From Parasponia andersonii (taxonomy: Eukaryota > Streptophyta > Magnoliopsida > Rosales > Cannabaceae): a DNA stretch of 64,000 nucleotides. Where the stretch lies: assembly GCA_002914805.1 (NCBI GenBank), contig JXTB01000154.1, forward strand, positions 668,502 to 732,501, in the 5' to 3' direction. Position numbers and translations under genes: made by a program. The notes beneath the pieces are model-generated. The model was given only the letters and a program-made list of their open reading frames with translations, did no database searches and had not been told where the DNA came from. Shown here one piece after another: positions 49,286 through 62,198 of this stretch (position 1 is the first letter of the stretch; every line of letters starts with the position of its first letter).

Positions 49286-52200
49286 TGGAACAGCTGCTTT
49301 AGCACCTAACAAAGAAATGGGGGAGAGAGAAGTCCTTGGAACATTTATGTTTGAACTCTAACCTTTTAATCACAATTATCAGGGCTTTTGTCCGTACGAG
49401 ACTTAAAAATCGAATTATTTTTCACCTACACCTACCTCATCATCGGAATTCGGTATCATTGGCATGTCCAAGTTATCAATTTTTTCTTTTATCTTTTTAA
49501 ATTTTTTTAATTCTGTCTTCAACCAATAGAATTCATGCTTATAAATACGAGCATCAATAGTTGTTAGCATCATGGTACTAAATATATAGCATCGAGCTCG
49601 ACGAGCAGACATGGTTGATTTTTTTTTTCTTAATTAATCGCACTGCGCATATTGACTTCTAGAACACGAACAATTGTGAGTCGTGAACTTTCTTCGTATA
49701 GCATTGAATGTTAGCCTTACCGCGTTTTCTGATATTTTTTTAGACTCACGGGTGCATAAAGTCGTTTGCCGTAGCTTGTATGGCACGTGATAGACAGTTC
49801 AAAATTAACCAAACGATTCTTCTCTGTCTTTGGCCTATCAAAAGAAGTAATTGTTTTGGCTAAGCTTTTTCAAAAGGGACATGTGATCAACAATATGTAA
49901 ACACGAATTTTGGCGTACCAAACAGGCGCGTCGTCTTAGCCTCTCAGCAAAGCCACAAAACAAAAAAAATAAATAAAAATCAAAGGTTGCTTTTAAAATT
50001 ATTGAATATGTGACTATGACTTGCAATTTATGTGGATATAAAATGGTTTGCTTTGAGTCACAAAAAAATAAATAAAGAGTTATTTACCCACGAGTCGATT
50101 CGTACTGATTCGTGTTTGGAACCTTTTTGGTGGGTGCAGGCCATAATACATCATCAATTAAAGTCCATCATGATTCATGCAAATGGTAATAGAGGGATTT
50201 TTTTAAATTTTTTTTTAAAACCCCAGAAATTCAATTATCCCCATGATACTTCTTTTCAATCCAATAGAAATGTTACCATCACATTAACTCAATTGTCAAC
50301 GACTCTTAAGTTCTTACCCATAATGAATCCCACTTTATTACTTTTGCAACCAAAACTTTGTTTAAATAAATACCACCGATTAAGACAAGAAAAATAAACA
50401 AAAAAACGGCACGTTCTAGTTGAGATGAGTTTAAATTATTTTTAATCTAATGACTCACTAAACCACTTCAAGAATGTTGTAATTATTATAATTATCCAGC
50501 CCCAACTAACATGGGTTCCAAGAATAAACTCCCATTATTCTACTATAAAGACTTTCGTATTCATTGAAAAAAAAAAAGTCTATACTTTGTACTCTATAAT
50601 GAATAATGCATCGTTCTTATGTAAACAGGCTTTGAAAGTCATAAGTTCATAACATTGGAGCCAAACCAAACAACATGGGCCTAATGGCCTTTAACATTTA
50701 AAATTCTTGTTTTTTTAAAACATTTTTTTTTAAATACTTAAAATTTGTGTTTGGACTTTTGTCTACGTCACCACAAAAATACTTAACTCTGCAATTTGCA
50801 TATGAACATAAAACAAAGGTGGGGAGGCTTAGGCTTAAATAGTTAACGTGGGTAGGAGCGTTGTATAATGTCTTTAGTTCTTGTAAAGATCTTTACTTCC
50901 AAGTCCATCTAGATTCTCTTCTTTATAATTATAATTAGGTAACACTTTTTAGGTTAAGGTCCTTATAATTATTATCTCATCACCCAACTCAACATTTGCG
51001 GTCACTAGATAAGAGTAGGGACCCTAATTAGTTGTTAGTTTGTTCATACTCCTTTTCGCACTTTTCCCATATGGATATGTTTGTGGCTTTTGGGGGCCCA
51101 CATTGTAGGAGCGTCTTAAAGGGCCGGAATGGGCTATGCGTGTCTTTTGGACCAACAAAGCTGCTAAATGGGCTCCGCACCGCGTCAGCCATCAGCCCTG
51201 TTGATGGTCCTACTGTTTAATAGCTCATCCACACTAATATTTTTGAGAGGGACTTGTTAATCTATTTTATTTTGGACAAAAAGAGAAGGAGAAATATTTA
51301 TTGACCAAAGAAGATTCTCAGAATATTATGGTCTGCTTAAAAGACAATAATCTATATGAAAAAAAGAACACTCATTATGTGGAATAAAAATTGTTGTTAC
51401 ACAATAACTAATTAACTTTCCACAAAAAAAGAAAAGGGGAAAATAAAAAGGGAGAACTAGTTAAGTACAAAGTTTTATATGGTAATTTGAATTGACAAGT
51501 CTGTATTTTGTGATAATTTAGTATTCGTGTTTAGAATTGTTGCAAATCTTAACTAAAAAAAAAAAGAAGAATTGTTGTAAATCTATGTCCCACTTTTAAA
51601 AAAAATCATATATGCTAGTGCAATTATAAAAATTCTAATTTCTGCTCGATATAAAAATGTAATTTAGAAATAAAAAGTTGTGTTTATAATATATCGCATA
51701 GTGTACATAATTTTAATAATGTTATCCAGAATATAGCATATTTCCTTTTCTTTTTGTAAATATCATTGGAACATCAATTTCGTTTCACTAAATTTAAAAT
51801 GCTATATTTGGATGCCGATAGAAGATGAAAAATAAAAAGATGAAAAATAAAAAAACTAGTGATTTATATATAGTACAACAGCTTCAAGACAGACTGTAAC
51901 ATATAATAATTGGAAGTCATTTGATATGGCCATCATACCTATACCAAATGAAGTAAAAATGAATTTAAAAAAGGAAACTATATATGACAAAATAGGGGAA
52001 TTTGAATTAAAGGGATGGAGTTGTCTGAATCTAAATTGTATCTGTAAGTCATTCCACCTAAGCGGTTTAACTTCCATTTTAAACATCCTTTTTATCACTT
52101 TACCTATCATGAAATAAATTAGTTTTTTTGCGTTAGAAACTCAAACAGCCAATATTTTCTCCCATTTTCAAACTTTAACACGTTTACTTTTTTTTTTTTC

Positions 52201-53100
52201 TTTAAGAGCCAAGAAATTATCGAACGTGCATCATTTGTCAAAAGTTTAGCCACAGAGAAATACTAACACCTCAAACCAAAAGAATTAGGGAAAAAAAGCC
52301 ATAATTTTCTCGTTTTAAGCAAATAATGTTTAATCACGCTAAACAGTCTGGACAATGCAAAGCAGAAAGCTAAGTTGGCGAAATTGCTTATGGTTAGAAA
52401 CTAAATTAGTCAAACATTTTGGGTATATTTCTTGAGGGAACAAAAATACAACTTAACTTACAATATTAAAATACAGAAATGGGTTTCATTTGTTATTACT
52501 ATAATAAAATGCCTCTTCAACACATGTGATTATACGTGAGATGTACAACATGTCAAAGTATAGTCATTTTTTATCAATAAAAAAAACTATAGAAAAATAA
52601 TGACTGGATGGATTAAGAGTAAGAGAACCTTCTTTCGATGACTGAAAAATAAAAAAAAGAGCATTGAAAGACTAAACCTATTACAATGTGGTCCATTCCT
52701 ATTCCGATACTGCCATAGTGCCAATTTTCATATCACCGAAATTCAAAACAGAGTCCAAAACAATTGTATAGGCTCTATCAAATCAAATAACAAGACAACC
52801 CAATCCCTCAAATTAAATACATTTTTTTTTCGGGTTCGATTATTCAATGCTCTTCAACTACCATAGGAAAACAATTCAAATGAAATAATCATTAACATTA
52901 CCATTACAGCCCATTGATTCAGTAACAAGCCATCACCGGATGGTCCTCACCGTAGGAGATCAAGTCAAACTCAAAACTGGACACACACACTACGAGAGAT
53001 ATTGACTTCTGGGAGTGTGGTGGTGGACTGGAAAAAGCAGAGGAATAATAACCCCGTAAGGTCGTAATTACCAAAATACCCCCAAAAGGCCATAACCCCC
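49286..53100. other. Intergenic, ISS1 promoter side to CYCA2 promoter
   Basis: No gene found. The ORFs at 49415-49612, 50032-50397, 51032-51220 and 51856-52117 have no domain, codon pattern or partner exon. GC content rises near 51080-51210 without a convincing frame. No transposon ends were recognised. Confidence 0.5.
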
Positions 53101-53146
53101 GTTTCGACTTTTTTTGGGTCCCAAGTTCAAACCGAGTCCCGTCCCG

Positions 53147-53208
<62 letters not shown>
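53147..53208 (+). promoter_or_regulatory. (CT)n tract in the probable 5' leader of the A2 cyclin
   Basis: About 30 CT dinucleotides with one break (cctctc at 53165) precede further CT-rich sequence to about 53255. A donor-like gtaagc follows at about 53360. The coding start is 1.2 kb downstream, so this is likely part of a noncoding first exon with a leader intron of about 1 kb. Pyrimidine-rich leaders are common in plants; the exact transcription start is unknown. Confidence 0.55.
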
Positions 53209-53211
<3 letters not shown>

Positions 53212-54408
53212 GTCATTATATCAAACCCCTCTCTCTCTCTCTATAGAACCTCTTTCTTCTTTCCTTTTCACCTCTGTTGAAGCTAAAGGAGTCTCTCTCT
53301 ACAGAGCTCAGAGCTCTGTACTTCTCCATTGAAGCTCTCTCGGAGCTCCCCGAAACAGAGTAAGCTCTGCTCTCTTCTTTTTTTTTTTTTTTCCCCGTAC
53401 ATTGTCTTTACAACGAGCTAGTGTTTTTTTTTTTTTGTTTTGTTTGAACGTCGTCGTTTTTTGTTATTATGCCGGTCGTAGATCGACGGCGAGCGGTGTA
53501 TTCTAATGGAAACGTCGACGTTTTTCTAGTTTCGCTACATAGATCTGCAATGCTGATTCTTTGATGCTTATTGTGCCATTTTTTTTTCTTTTTTTCCTCT
53601 TGAAAGAAAAAAAAATATTTTACAAATTTGAAAAAAAAAATTTAACCAATTTGTAAAATTTTTGTTTTCGTTCGTTTTGATTTTCAATTTATAGCGTCTT
53701 GAGGCGCATTCTGGGTTCGGCTTCATTTAAATTTGATGTTCTCTTTTTTTTTTTTTCCCTGTAAAAAAATGGGGCCTAAGTTCTGAGAAAGTTGGTTCAT
53801 TCATGTTTATATGTGTGGTTTTAAGGTCTGATTATTAAAATCGAGTTTATGGTCTGGGCATTTTAGTGGTTGTTCTCCAAAGTAATGTTGGTTGTTTTTT
53901 TTTTTTTTTTAAAAATTGATTTTTTGTTGGACTGTCTTCTCTTTAGTTGAAAACTGTATGAAACCATAAGGAGAGCTGCAGAGCATTACTGCTTTTAAGC
54001 TCTATTAATTGGTTTTCTCAGCTGAAAATACATGGGGTCACGTATAAATGAGTTGAACAGACTCTCAACAAAGTGTCAAGTTAAGAAGAAGAAGAAGAAA
54101 GCTTTTAATGATTTGAACTCAGTTTCTAGGTAAACAAGAATGTTGGAGTATTTTTCCTTCTCAGTGTTTTTCTAGTCATTTTATGAGAGAACACTTTGAG
54201 TGCAAAATAGATTAAAGGGTGAGTTATTATTTTCTGGGATAAGAGTCTTTAGATGAATTACTAGAGCCTTACATAAGCTTTGTTTGCTTGCTTCTTTGCT
54301 ACGTTCGAGTTCAATCTATTTGACATTGGACAGATCTTAGCAGTGCAGGTCCAATGAAGCAGAATTCAATTTAAGTCCGTGCATTGCTCTTGTCTGGGGC
54401 ATGCAAAT

Positions 54409-57400
54409 ATGAATGACGAAAATACAAATGCTGCAGACTTTGAAGAGCCTTTGGCTCGGCTTACTCGAGCGCGGGCTAAAGCCTTGGAAACATCTGGTGG
54501 GATGCTTCCTCCTTTAAGACCTTCACAAGGCCAGAAGCGTGTTCTTCGAGCAAAGTCTAAAAGAGCGGCACTGGATGAAAACAAAGCTTCTGCAGTTGCC
54601 ACTGCTAGCTTCCAGCATAAGAGAAGGGCAGTACTTAAGGATGTAACTAACGTTTCTTGTGAAAATTCAAATTTCAACATCGTCAATGCATCAAAAGTTC
54701 AGGTACATACATTCCATCTTTAGTGTACTCCAAATATGCAATTTTGAACTATGGAAATTTGCCTTGGACTTTCTGACTTTTCTAATATAAGCATTACTGC
54801 TGTGATAATGGAATTATTCCCACGCACAATTAATCTCTAATTACAGGGCACGCAAAATACACAAGAAAACAATAAAAGAATGCCAAGAAATATCGTGGTT
54901 TAGCTTTAATGAGCCAATGTCAAGGTGAAACTACTCTCCAAAACATTCACTTTGAATAAGAATAATCACACCCTCTTCCTCACAGTTTCTACATCAAAGA
55001 GTCTGTTTCCAAGGTCCTCAGGAATATTTTTCCCACTTGACTGTTCTACAGTGGCTGTACCTGGGTATTGTGTTTATAGTACAGTCCATCCCCTCCCATA
55101 GTTGCTGCCTTTTTTTCACATTGCGACCCTAGATCAGAATAGGGTAACTAATCCTTAGTTTCTCAATCCTATTTTAGACCATAGTTTCCTATTTTGATAA
55201 TCCTTAGCTGCCACCCAAAAGTAAACTAATGATTCTAATTAGGAAATAAACGAAAAACCCTGATTATGCACTTGCCATTATTCAATTACATCCATGTACG
55301 CAACAACTGCATGTGAAGATGAGGATTTGGTGCTTATATTCTATGGAAATTATATGAGAAAAGTCATTATCATTCCTGCTTTGTTTGTTGATAGATGCCA
55401 TTAAGCAATCTGTACTTGGTTTCTGATGGTATTTCTCCTGCACAGACTACAAGAAGAGATCCTCTGAAGAAGAATGCAAAGGCAGCCTCAAATTCCTCTG
55501 GAGCAATTCTCCCCATTCAGGAGGATGCAAAGGCAAGGTTAGCAGAGGAACTATCCAAAATAAAGGTTGCAGAATCAGAAGAGTTCACTGTGCCAGTCAA
55601 GTTGGAGGAAGATGAACAAGTACCTCACTCTAGACAATATGGTGTTGAAAATAAGATGCTTCTTGTGCAGGCTTTCAAAAAACGTGTTGGTCTTCGGAGC
55701 TTCCGAAAAAAAGGTCAATGTTCAGTTTCTATATACGTGAAAAGACTTAATTATCTTGTTGGTCTTGTATTTGTAATATGTTATATTTGGCTTGATATGC
55801 ATTAGACTTTTGCTTGATTCAAGCTTTTGGAATTATCTGTTTCTCAACAGTTTTTCTTGGAATATGCAGAAGAAGATGAGGTTTTTGAGAAATCAATAGC
55901 ATCAAAAGGTCTGGACATTGTAGATATCGACTCAAACCTAAAGGATCCTCAAGCGTGCAGCTTGTATGCTCCCGATATCTATGATAATATGCGCATTACA
56001 GAGGTTTGTCTTGCATTGGTGTTTTTTCAATTGTAGCATTTGCTTAGATGATGATGGTTAGGATTCTTTTCAAGGAGTTTTTGAAATTATTCGCATGCAA
56101 ACGATATCCTCGAAAGAGTTTTCGAGTTTTATGTATATTGAATATTTGATATGGTGGTTCTAAAAGAAAGAACTGCTAACATTTCCTTCCACCAATCAAA
56201 AGGAAAAATTATAATTGCACTCATATTACGAGGATGTAGTTGAAATGAACTTTAAGCCAGATTTTTTTTCCCCTCAGCTAGAGCGAAGACCATCTGTTAA
56301 TTATATGGAAGAGTTGCAGAACGATATCACTCCAAATATGCGGACAATTTTGATTGATTGGCTTGTTGAGGTCAGTATTCTTTTACGTGTATATTTTAAA
56401 TCAACCTTACTACATTATGGCATGCCCGAGTTAAAGCCTGAATGCACCGAAGCATTTTTTGAATTAACAAGCCTGGCTTCTCTTATTAAAAAATAGTTAT
56501 TAATTCCTTCTTTAAAATGGTTTTCTCTCTCTTTGAAGGTGCCTCAGCATTGAGATTAATAGAGCTCTATTGAGTTATATGAGCAAAATTTTGATTAACA
56601 TGAGACTGAGAGGAACTCATAATTTATAGTTCATTTCATTTTTCTCTCAAACCAAAGGGCATAACTCACAAGTGTGCTCTTCTTTAATTCCTTCTTTAAT
56701 TATTTTCTATTCATATATCTTTTTCATTTGTTTATTTCAGTTTCCTTTCCAATCTTCCATTGAACTTTGTATTTTCTGCTGCACTATTGACGGATTGTCT
56801 ACTGTAGTGCCACTAATAACTTATAACCCATCTTTCAGGTATCTGAAGAGTATAAATTGGTTCCAGATACTCTTTACCTTACAGTAAATCTGATTGACCG
56901 GTTTCTCTCTCAAAATTTTATTGGAAAACAAAGACTCCAACTGCTCGGTGTTTCCTGCATGCTGATTGCCTCGTAAGTTTTGTAGTATGTGGTGACCCTA
57001 TGGGAATGCAAAACTTTTCTTTCTCATATCCCAAATTATCAGAAAACATTTAATCTTATTTTTCTGGATTAAGTTTATGGTTGCTCAAATGCTCAGATGA
57101 GTATGATATCTATTGTACAAATCTGGGACTTTTCATTCATTAATCTAAAGATGTTGTTTGCAATATACTAAGTGTAAGAAGATCAGTGGTTTATAACTTT
57201 GTGTAGATGTTATGCTGCTTACCATTGACAACTAAAACTTCTCATGTAACTTTTGAGAGTAAAAAAAGGCTTGATTTGGTGATATTTTTGATTAGGTGAT
57301 ATTTTTTGTACAATTTCTTTTAAATAAAAATTAAGTGAGGGATGCTTTTATCAGTTTTATCAACCTTGATAATGTATTTTCAATTTGGCTAAGTGATGAA

Positions 57401-59095
57401 GAAAATGTTGGTAGAAATAAGAACCTTTGTTTGTATGTTCACGTGGTTTTGTGTACTTCCATACCTCCATAACCAGACAAGCAACTAAGCTTCTTTTTCT
57501 CTTTTTTCCTTTTTGGTGTCTCTATTCTGTCGTCATGTTGCTTACATATGCTAAACATACTGAATTCTTTTGGTAGTATCTTCAGTGCTAGATATCTTGC
57601 CTTCAGCCTAATGCTTGCTTCTTTTCCATTGTGACTTGAAGAAAGTATGAAGAAATTTGTGCACCACGAGCGGAAGAATTTTGCTTCATCACAGACAGTA
57701 CTTACACAAGAGGAGAGGTAGTCTCTTGTTTAATGCTGATGAGCCATCTCATTAATTCTCCATGCTTGCTTGTCGGTCTTTTGGTCTTGCCATCATACTT
57801 TTTCAGCTTCAAGTACATTATTCCTTGGTTGGTTCTCATTATTCGTGAACGCAGCTAAAGAAAACTTAAATTTCTCCACTTTAGATGAAATTTTATTGCT
57901 AGTTTCCGATCTGTTTGTCTTAATCCTGAGGCAAGAGGTTTATGCATTATCTGAATGTTATTACAATCTTAGTGGCCTAGCCCAGAGTTTTCTTCCAGCA
58001 TAAAGTGACACGTTGTGGGAACAATATTAGATTTGTCAATGTGCATAATGAAAAGCCAACTAGTTTTGTAGTTCATGTAGCATTTCCAATTTCATGCTTG
58101 GAATGTTGGCCCTTTTTCGGTCTGCTACATACCTTGTGCTAAGCTCTTATTGAAACTCGCAGGTATTGAAAATGGAAAGTGAAGTTTTGAACTTCTTGCA
58201 CTTTCAATTATCTGTGCCAACAACAAAGACATTTCTAAGGTAATGTATTTTGCTCTCTATACTACATATGTATGTGTATATACATATTGATACTTTTTCC
58301 TGTCAAAAATGCATAGAATTTGGAAAAACTAAACTAATTTTGGTTTTCAGGAGATTCATTCAAGCAGCTCAATCTTCATACGAGGTATGCTAGAAGGTCT
58401 TTGCTGCACTTAGTTTAACTACTAAAAGATCACTTTATCATACAAGAAGTAGTAATTCAACGTACGTTACTTTGGTATACAGGTTCCTTGTGTCGAACTG
58501 GAGTTTATGGCAAATTATTTAGCGGAGTTGACGCTTGTTGATTACAGCTTCCTAAAGTTCTTGCCTTCACTCATAGCTGCCTCTGCTGTGTTCCTTGCTA
58601 GATGGACACTCAGTCAGTCAGACCACCCATGGGTAAGCGATTCCATGCTCTCATACATCCATTAGTTTAGTTCTGTTAGTAGCTTTTTTTGTTTCAAAGG
58701 TAAAGAGGAAAGCATCTGAAATATATTCATGGGCGTTTGCAGAACTCTACTTTGGAGCACTATACTAGTTACAAAGCATCTGAACTGAAAAATACAGTTC
58801 TTGCTATAGAAGATTTGCAACTAAACACCAGATCCTGCCCCCAGAATGCGATACGAGAGAAGTATAGACACCACAAGGTACTATTCCGAAGGGGTTTTTT
58901 TTCTTCTTAGAACAGTTTGTTTAGAATCAAAAGCTGTCTAAAAATTATACTTCCCAGGCATCACTGATACCTTTTACTAGCATCACTGAGATGTAATGTT
59001 CTGACTATTTTTATGTCTTTATCATGTAGTTCAAGAGCGTGGCAAATTTCACTTCAACTGAACGAGTTGGATCACTTTTCTCAAGTGCAGGGTAA
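54409..59095 (+). CDS. CYCA2: A2-type cyclin (CYCA2), 486 aa, 11 coding exons
   Basis: Exons: 54409-54702, 55446-55713, 55870-56003, 56278-56370, 56839-56972, 57642-57717, 58163-58239, 58351-58384, 58483-58632, 58743-58877, 59030-59095. The protein starts MNDENTNA as A2 cyclins do (an upstream in-frame Met at 54379 is unlikely). A destruction box lies at 73-81 (RAVLKDVTN). The cyclin box starts near 233 with [20 protein letters not shown] and [15 protein letters not shown], then [18 protein letters not shown]. The C-terminal cyclin fold has LADYL-like [20 protein letters not shown] and [18 protein letters not shown]. It activates CDKs in S/G2-M and in endoreduplication control. Exon 2 could start earlier, at 55395 (adding MPLSNLYLV...), and its donor at 55714 is the least certain splice site. 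Confidence 0.92.
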
Positions 59096-59870
59096 GCAGT
59101 ATTTCTTAACAGATGAATCAAGATGCTGCAGAATGCTGATTTGGAATGTCTCTTCGGCGTTCGAAACTTCAAAAGGTCACCTCGGTCTCCTTCTGATAAC
59201 GGGAAATTTTTAACCTTTAATTCTAACTTAATTGTCTCTTGTGGTCTGTTGTAATGTCTTATCTGCGTCTGGTGCTTCCAGATCTTCCCTTGTAACTTAA
59301 TTCTTTTAGAGCATAACACATTGAAAGAACACTAAGCGTGTATGCCTTGTGGCTGAATAATTTCTTCAAGCGCTAAGATTTGTGTGCACAGTTCTGAGGT
59401 TGCCAGAGGAAATGTAGCTACTTAAATATCATTCTTGTACCCAGATGTTTACCATAGTGAAAAAGAAAAAAATGAAAATAGAACCATTAATATCTACGGT
59501 TGTCTGTGCCACATGAGTTAACCATAACCAAGCTCCTTGGATGATCATACTCTTTTTTTTTTTGGGTCACAACATCACGCGCGCGGACACATGGTACACA
59601 TAACCTACAATTTTTAATTTTAGTTTTATTTTTTCCATTATAAAAGTTAATCATTTTATTCACTAGATTCAATTACTACATCATAAAGAATTTTGTTAGA
59701 TTTTGGGTCTTACAAAGTTTATCGTTTACCGTAATTCTAAATCATGACGAATGAGATTCAGAAAAAGAACCGAAATTATTAAAAATAAGACTCATATTAA
59801 TTTATGAATTAGACACTTAAATTTAATAATAGACAAACAAATTAAAAAGGAAAAAAAAACAAATAAATTC
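59096..59870. other. CYCA2 3' UTR and intergenic DNA
   Basis: The first few hundred bases are probable 3' UTR. The remainder is AT-rich. No gene is seen; the minus-strand ORF at 59011-59319 is a shadow of the last cyclin exon. Confidence 0.55.
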
Positions 59871-60105
59871 GAGCATGTTGTAAATTGACATATTAGCGCA
59901 ATTTGTGATTGTAAGATTATTTATCGTAGTAATATGATTAATAATATCTCCACTTTTTTTATATTTGTATGTCTATTCTCTTACTCTTACTCTTTCTATT
60001 ATATTGTTTTATATTATCGTTTTATATTATCGATAGTATTACTACGATCTCATAATCGCAATTCGAATTGTTGTGCTAATATGTCGATTTACAGCACGTT
60101 ATTAG
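59871..60105 (+). repeat. Inverted-repeat segment; possible Copia LTR end
   Basis: The left arm, catgttgtaaattgacatat... to ...tatcgtagtaat, is mirrored imperfectly by the right arm attactacgatctcataatc... to ...tatgtcgatttacagcacg, about 60-70 bp each, around a pyrimidine-rich core. It is followed by acgttattagcacgagatat, which resembles the start of the leader in a Copia family whose gag remnant lies 1 kb downstream. It may be a short LTR with long inverted ends, or an unrelated MITE. Confidence 0.4.
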
Positions 60106-60548
60106 CACGAGATATTGCTTGATTAATTTAGATAAAAGTTGTGAGGTAAATGTACTGTAGAATTACATAAATTGCCTCTTTATTCCACAACACTACCAAT
60201 TAGAATCCTAGAATCACATATCGTATAAAACGTTTTTCCTCCATGGCCGCAATTTAACTGGGTAATCAAATAGCAATATTTCTTATTTATATATTCGTAG
60301 CCATTCTTTTATATGCGATTTGTCTTGGTTGTTTAACTTGATCATTACTGTATAGTATAACACTGCCGATTTGATGAACTTGTAGTTGTTTTATTTGGTT
60401 TTTCTGGTTTCGTAAATTGTAAATACAATATTAACTATTTCAAGTTTTAGTGAAAATTCGTGTCGTGATTTCCACCTTTTGTGTGCATATATTGTCTTGT
60501 ATGTGCAATAATCTCAAACCGTGTTTTGCAATATGTTCAAATTTTCAG

Positions 60549-60550
<2 letters not shown>

Positions 60551-60590
<40 letters not shown>
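60551..60590. repeat. (TA)20 microsatellite
   Basis: A perfect TA run, bounded on both sides by 'ttcagcc' or 'ttcagccta', suggesting slippage or duplication at its edges. Confidence 0.9.
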
Positions 60591-60593
<3 letters not shown>

Positions 60594-61119
60594 CAGCCTA
60601 TAATGTTATTTGGAATTAAAATTTATTTTTGTTCTTTTCTACATCGTGATATTTCCTATTAAATTTGAGAAATTACATTTTTATGCGGACAATTATTGTT
60701 TGCTTTTATACGCTTATGATCCTAAACGGTGAAAATCATTATTCATTCAAGAACAGACTTTCAACCTTTATTTTTTGGACGTGCTTAATTTGAGTTCATA
60801 TTTTTCAGTTCATATCGTTCCTACTGCTTTCAATTAAACTCGCTTCATATTTATTAAACATATTATCGAGCTATAATTGTTGATACTTTCAAGGTTTTGC
60901 AATTTTCTCTAAATGCTTGATCATTAGTGTCTAAGACACAATTAGACATTAATGAAAGTTATGATTCATTAGTGTCTAAGACACAATTTTGAGAAATTGT
61001 GACTAAAATAATTAGATCTGTATCTAATACTTCATACGTGAACCTTGCATTATTGAGCAATTTTTGTTGACTGTATTCAAATAATGGTCTGAAATATTTA
61101 TTTTGGGCATATTGAGATG

Positions 61120-61700
61120 GAAATTTATCTAAGCTCAAGTTCAATGCCATGGAAAAATTATCTGATATGAGTCCTTGACGCTAAAATGCATATGGATGCT
61201 ATCGAGCTGAATGAGACTATTAAGAAAGAAAATAAGTCGTCCGCCCAAGATAAAGCGAATGTTATGATACTATTGAGGCGTTATTAGAGTGAGGATTTAA
61301 AGGTGAGCACCTCACTATTAAAAATCCCAATATCCTCTTAAAAGCATTAGGGACCAATGCAATCACTCAAAATTCATGATCCTACCACATACTCAACATG
61401 ATTGGCTATACTAGCGCCAACAGGACTTTAAGTCCATTTCAGAGTATAATTCAGCCATGTTTAAAATCACTTGTCAATTGAAATAATGTGATGATAATGA
61501 TAAAGCATAATATGCTCGAGAAGATATGCACTACTATTCATGTCTCTAATATGCTCCAGCGAAAATTTACAAAGCACTATGAGCTCGTTGTTTGTCTTCG
61601 GGGTGACTAAAAAGAATAATGAGTTACTGATGAAGAATCGTCATACTAAGTATAATGGCATTTCAACACTCCCTTAAGTGAATGTCATCTTGGGTCATAT
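61120..61700 (+). pseudogene. Degraded Copia gag (UBN2-type)
   Basis: Fragments in one general order match plant Copia Gag: LKFNAME, LDAKMHMDAIELNETIKKEN, SSAQDKANVMILLRRY, then (frame shifted) QDFKSISEYNSAMFKITCQL at about 61410-61475, CTTIHVSNMLQRKFTKHYEL at about 61530-61590, and NNELLMKNRHTKYNGISTLP at about 61615-61675. Several stops and frameshifts separate them, so it is dead. It lies upstream of, not inside, the LTR at 61758-62183, so it belongs to a different and older element. Confidence 0.8.
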
Positions 61701-61757
61701 ACGTATAACTCAATATTTGGACAACTTGATTTTATAATAATTATATAATATTAGGGT

Positions 61758-62183
61758 TGTCTAATTAAGCAGGACTAATTAAGTAATCTAATTATAGGCT
61801 CAGAAAATTACTAATAAAGTATAGACTCTATAATATGTGAGTACCCAATACTGGACCAATAAGGATTGATAGGGTTTTTATTGGCTATCAGTATATAAGG
61901 ACATAACTATTAGGGTTTTGATCCCCAAGTCAAATAGAATGTATGCTTTTCTCATCTGCATCCATCAACAAAGAGAGAACTCATTGAGTATATATAGAGT
62001 ATTCTGGCTGTGAAAGGCCTCTAACCCTGTGGCTCTCAATTTAATGCTTCCGCTACGGTATTCATCGTCTATGGCTATGGATTCATGTTTGTCTCAGTTT
62101 CTCAATATATCTTTTCCTGACAATTTGACATGATAGATTCTAGGATTGTATTTGGTTTAATAATCCATTATGTATATCTAACA
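61758..62183 (+). mobile_element. LTR of a second Copia-like element
   Basis: It ends ...tatatctaaca at 62183 and is followed two bases later by a primer binding site. A TATA box (gtatataagg) lies near 61892. The start tgtctaattaagcagg at 61758 is inferred from the TG...CA rule. No matching downstream LTR is in the window. Confidence 0.6.
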
Positions 62184-62185
62184 AG

Positions 62186-62198
62186 TGGTATCAGGAGC
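62186..62198 (+). other. Primer binding site of the second Copia-like element
   Basis: The plus strand reads tggtatcaggagc, which is tggtatcagagc (initiator tRNA-Met complement) with one inserted G. It begins two bases after the LTR end. Confidence 0.65.

Noticed and set aside
50032..51220. ORFs in the ISS1-CYCA2 gap
   Set aside because: No motif, no partner exons, AT-rich context.
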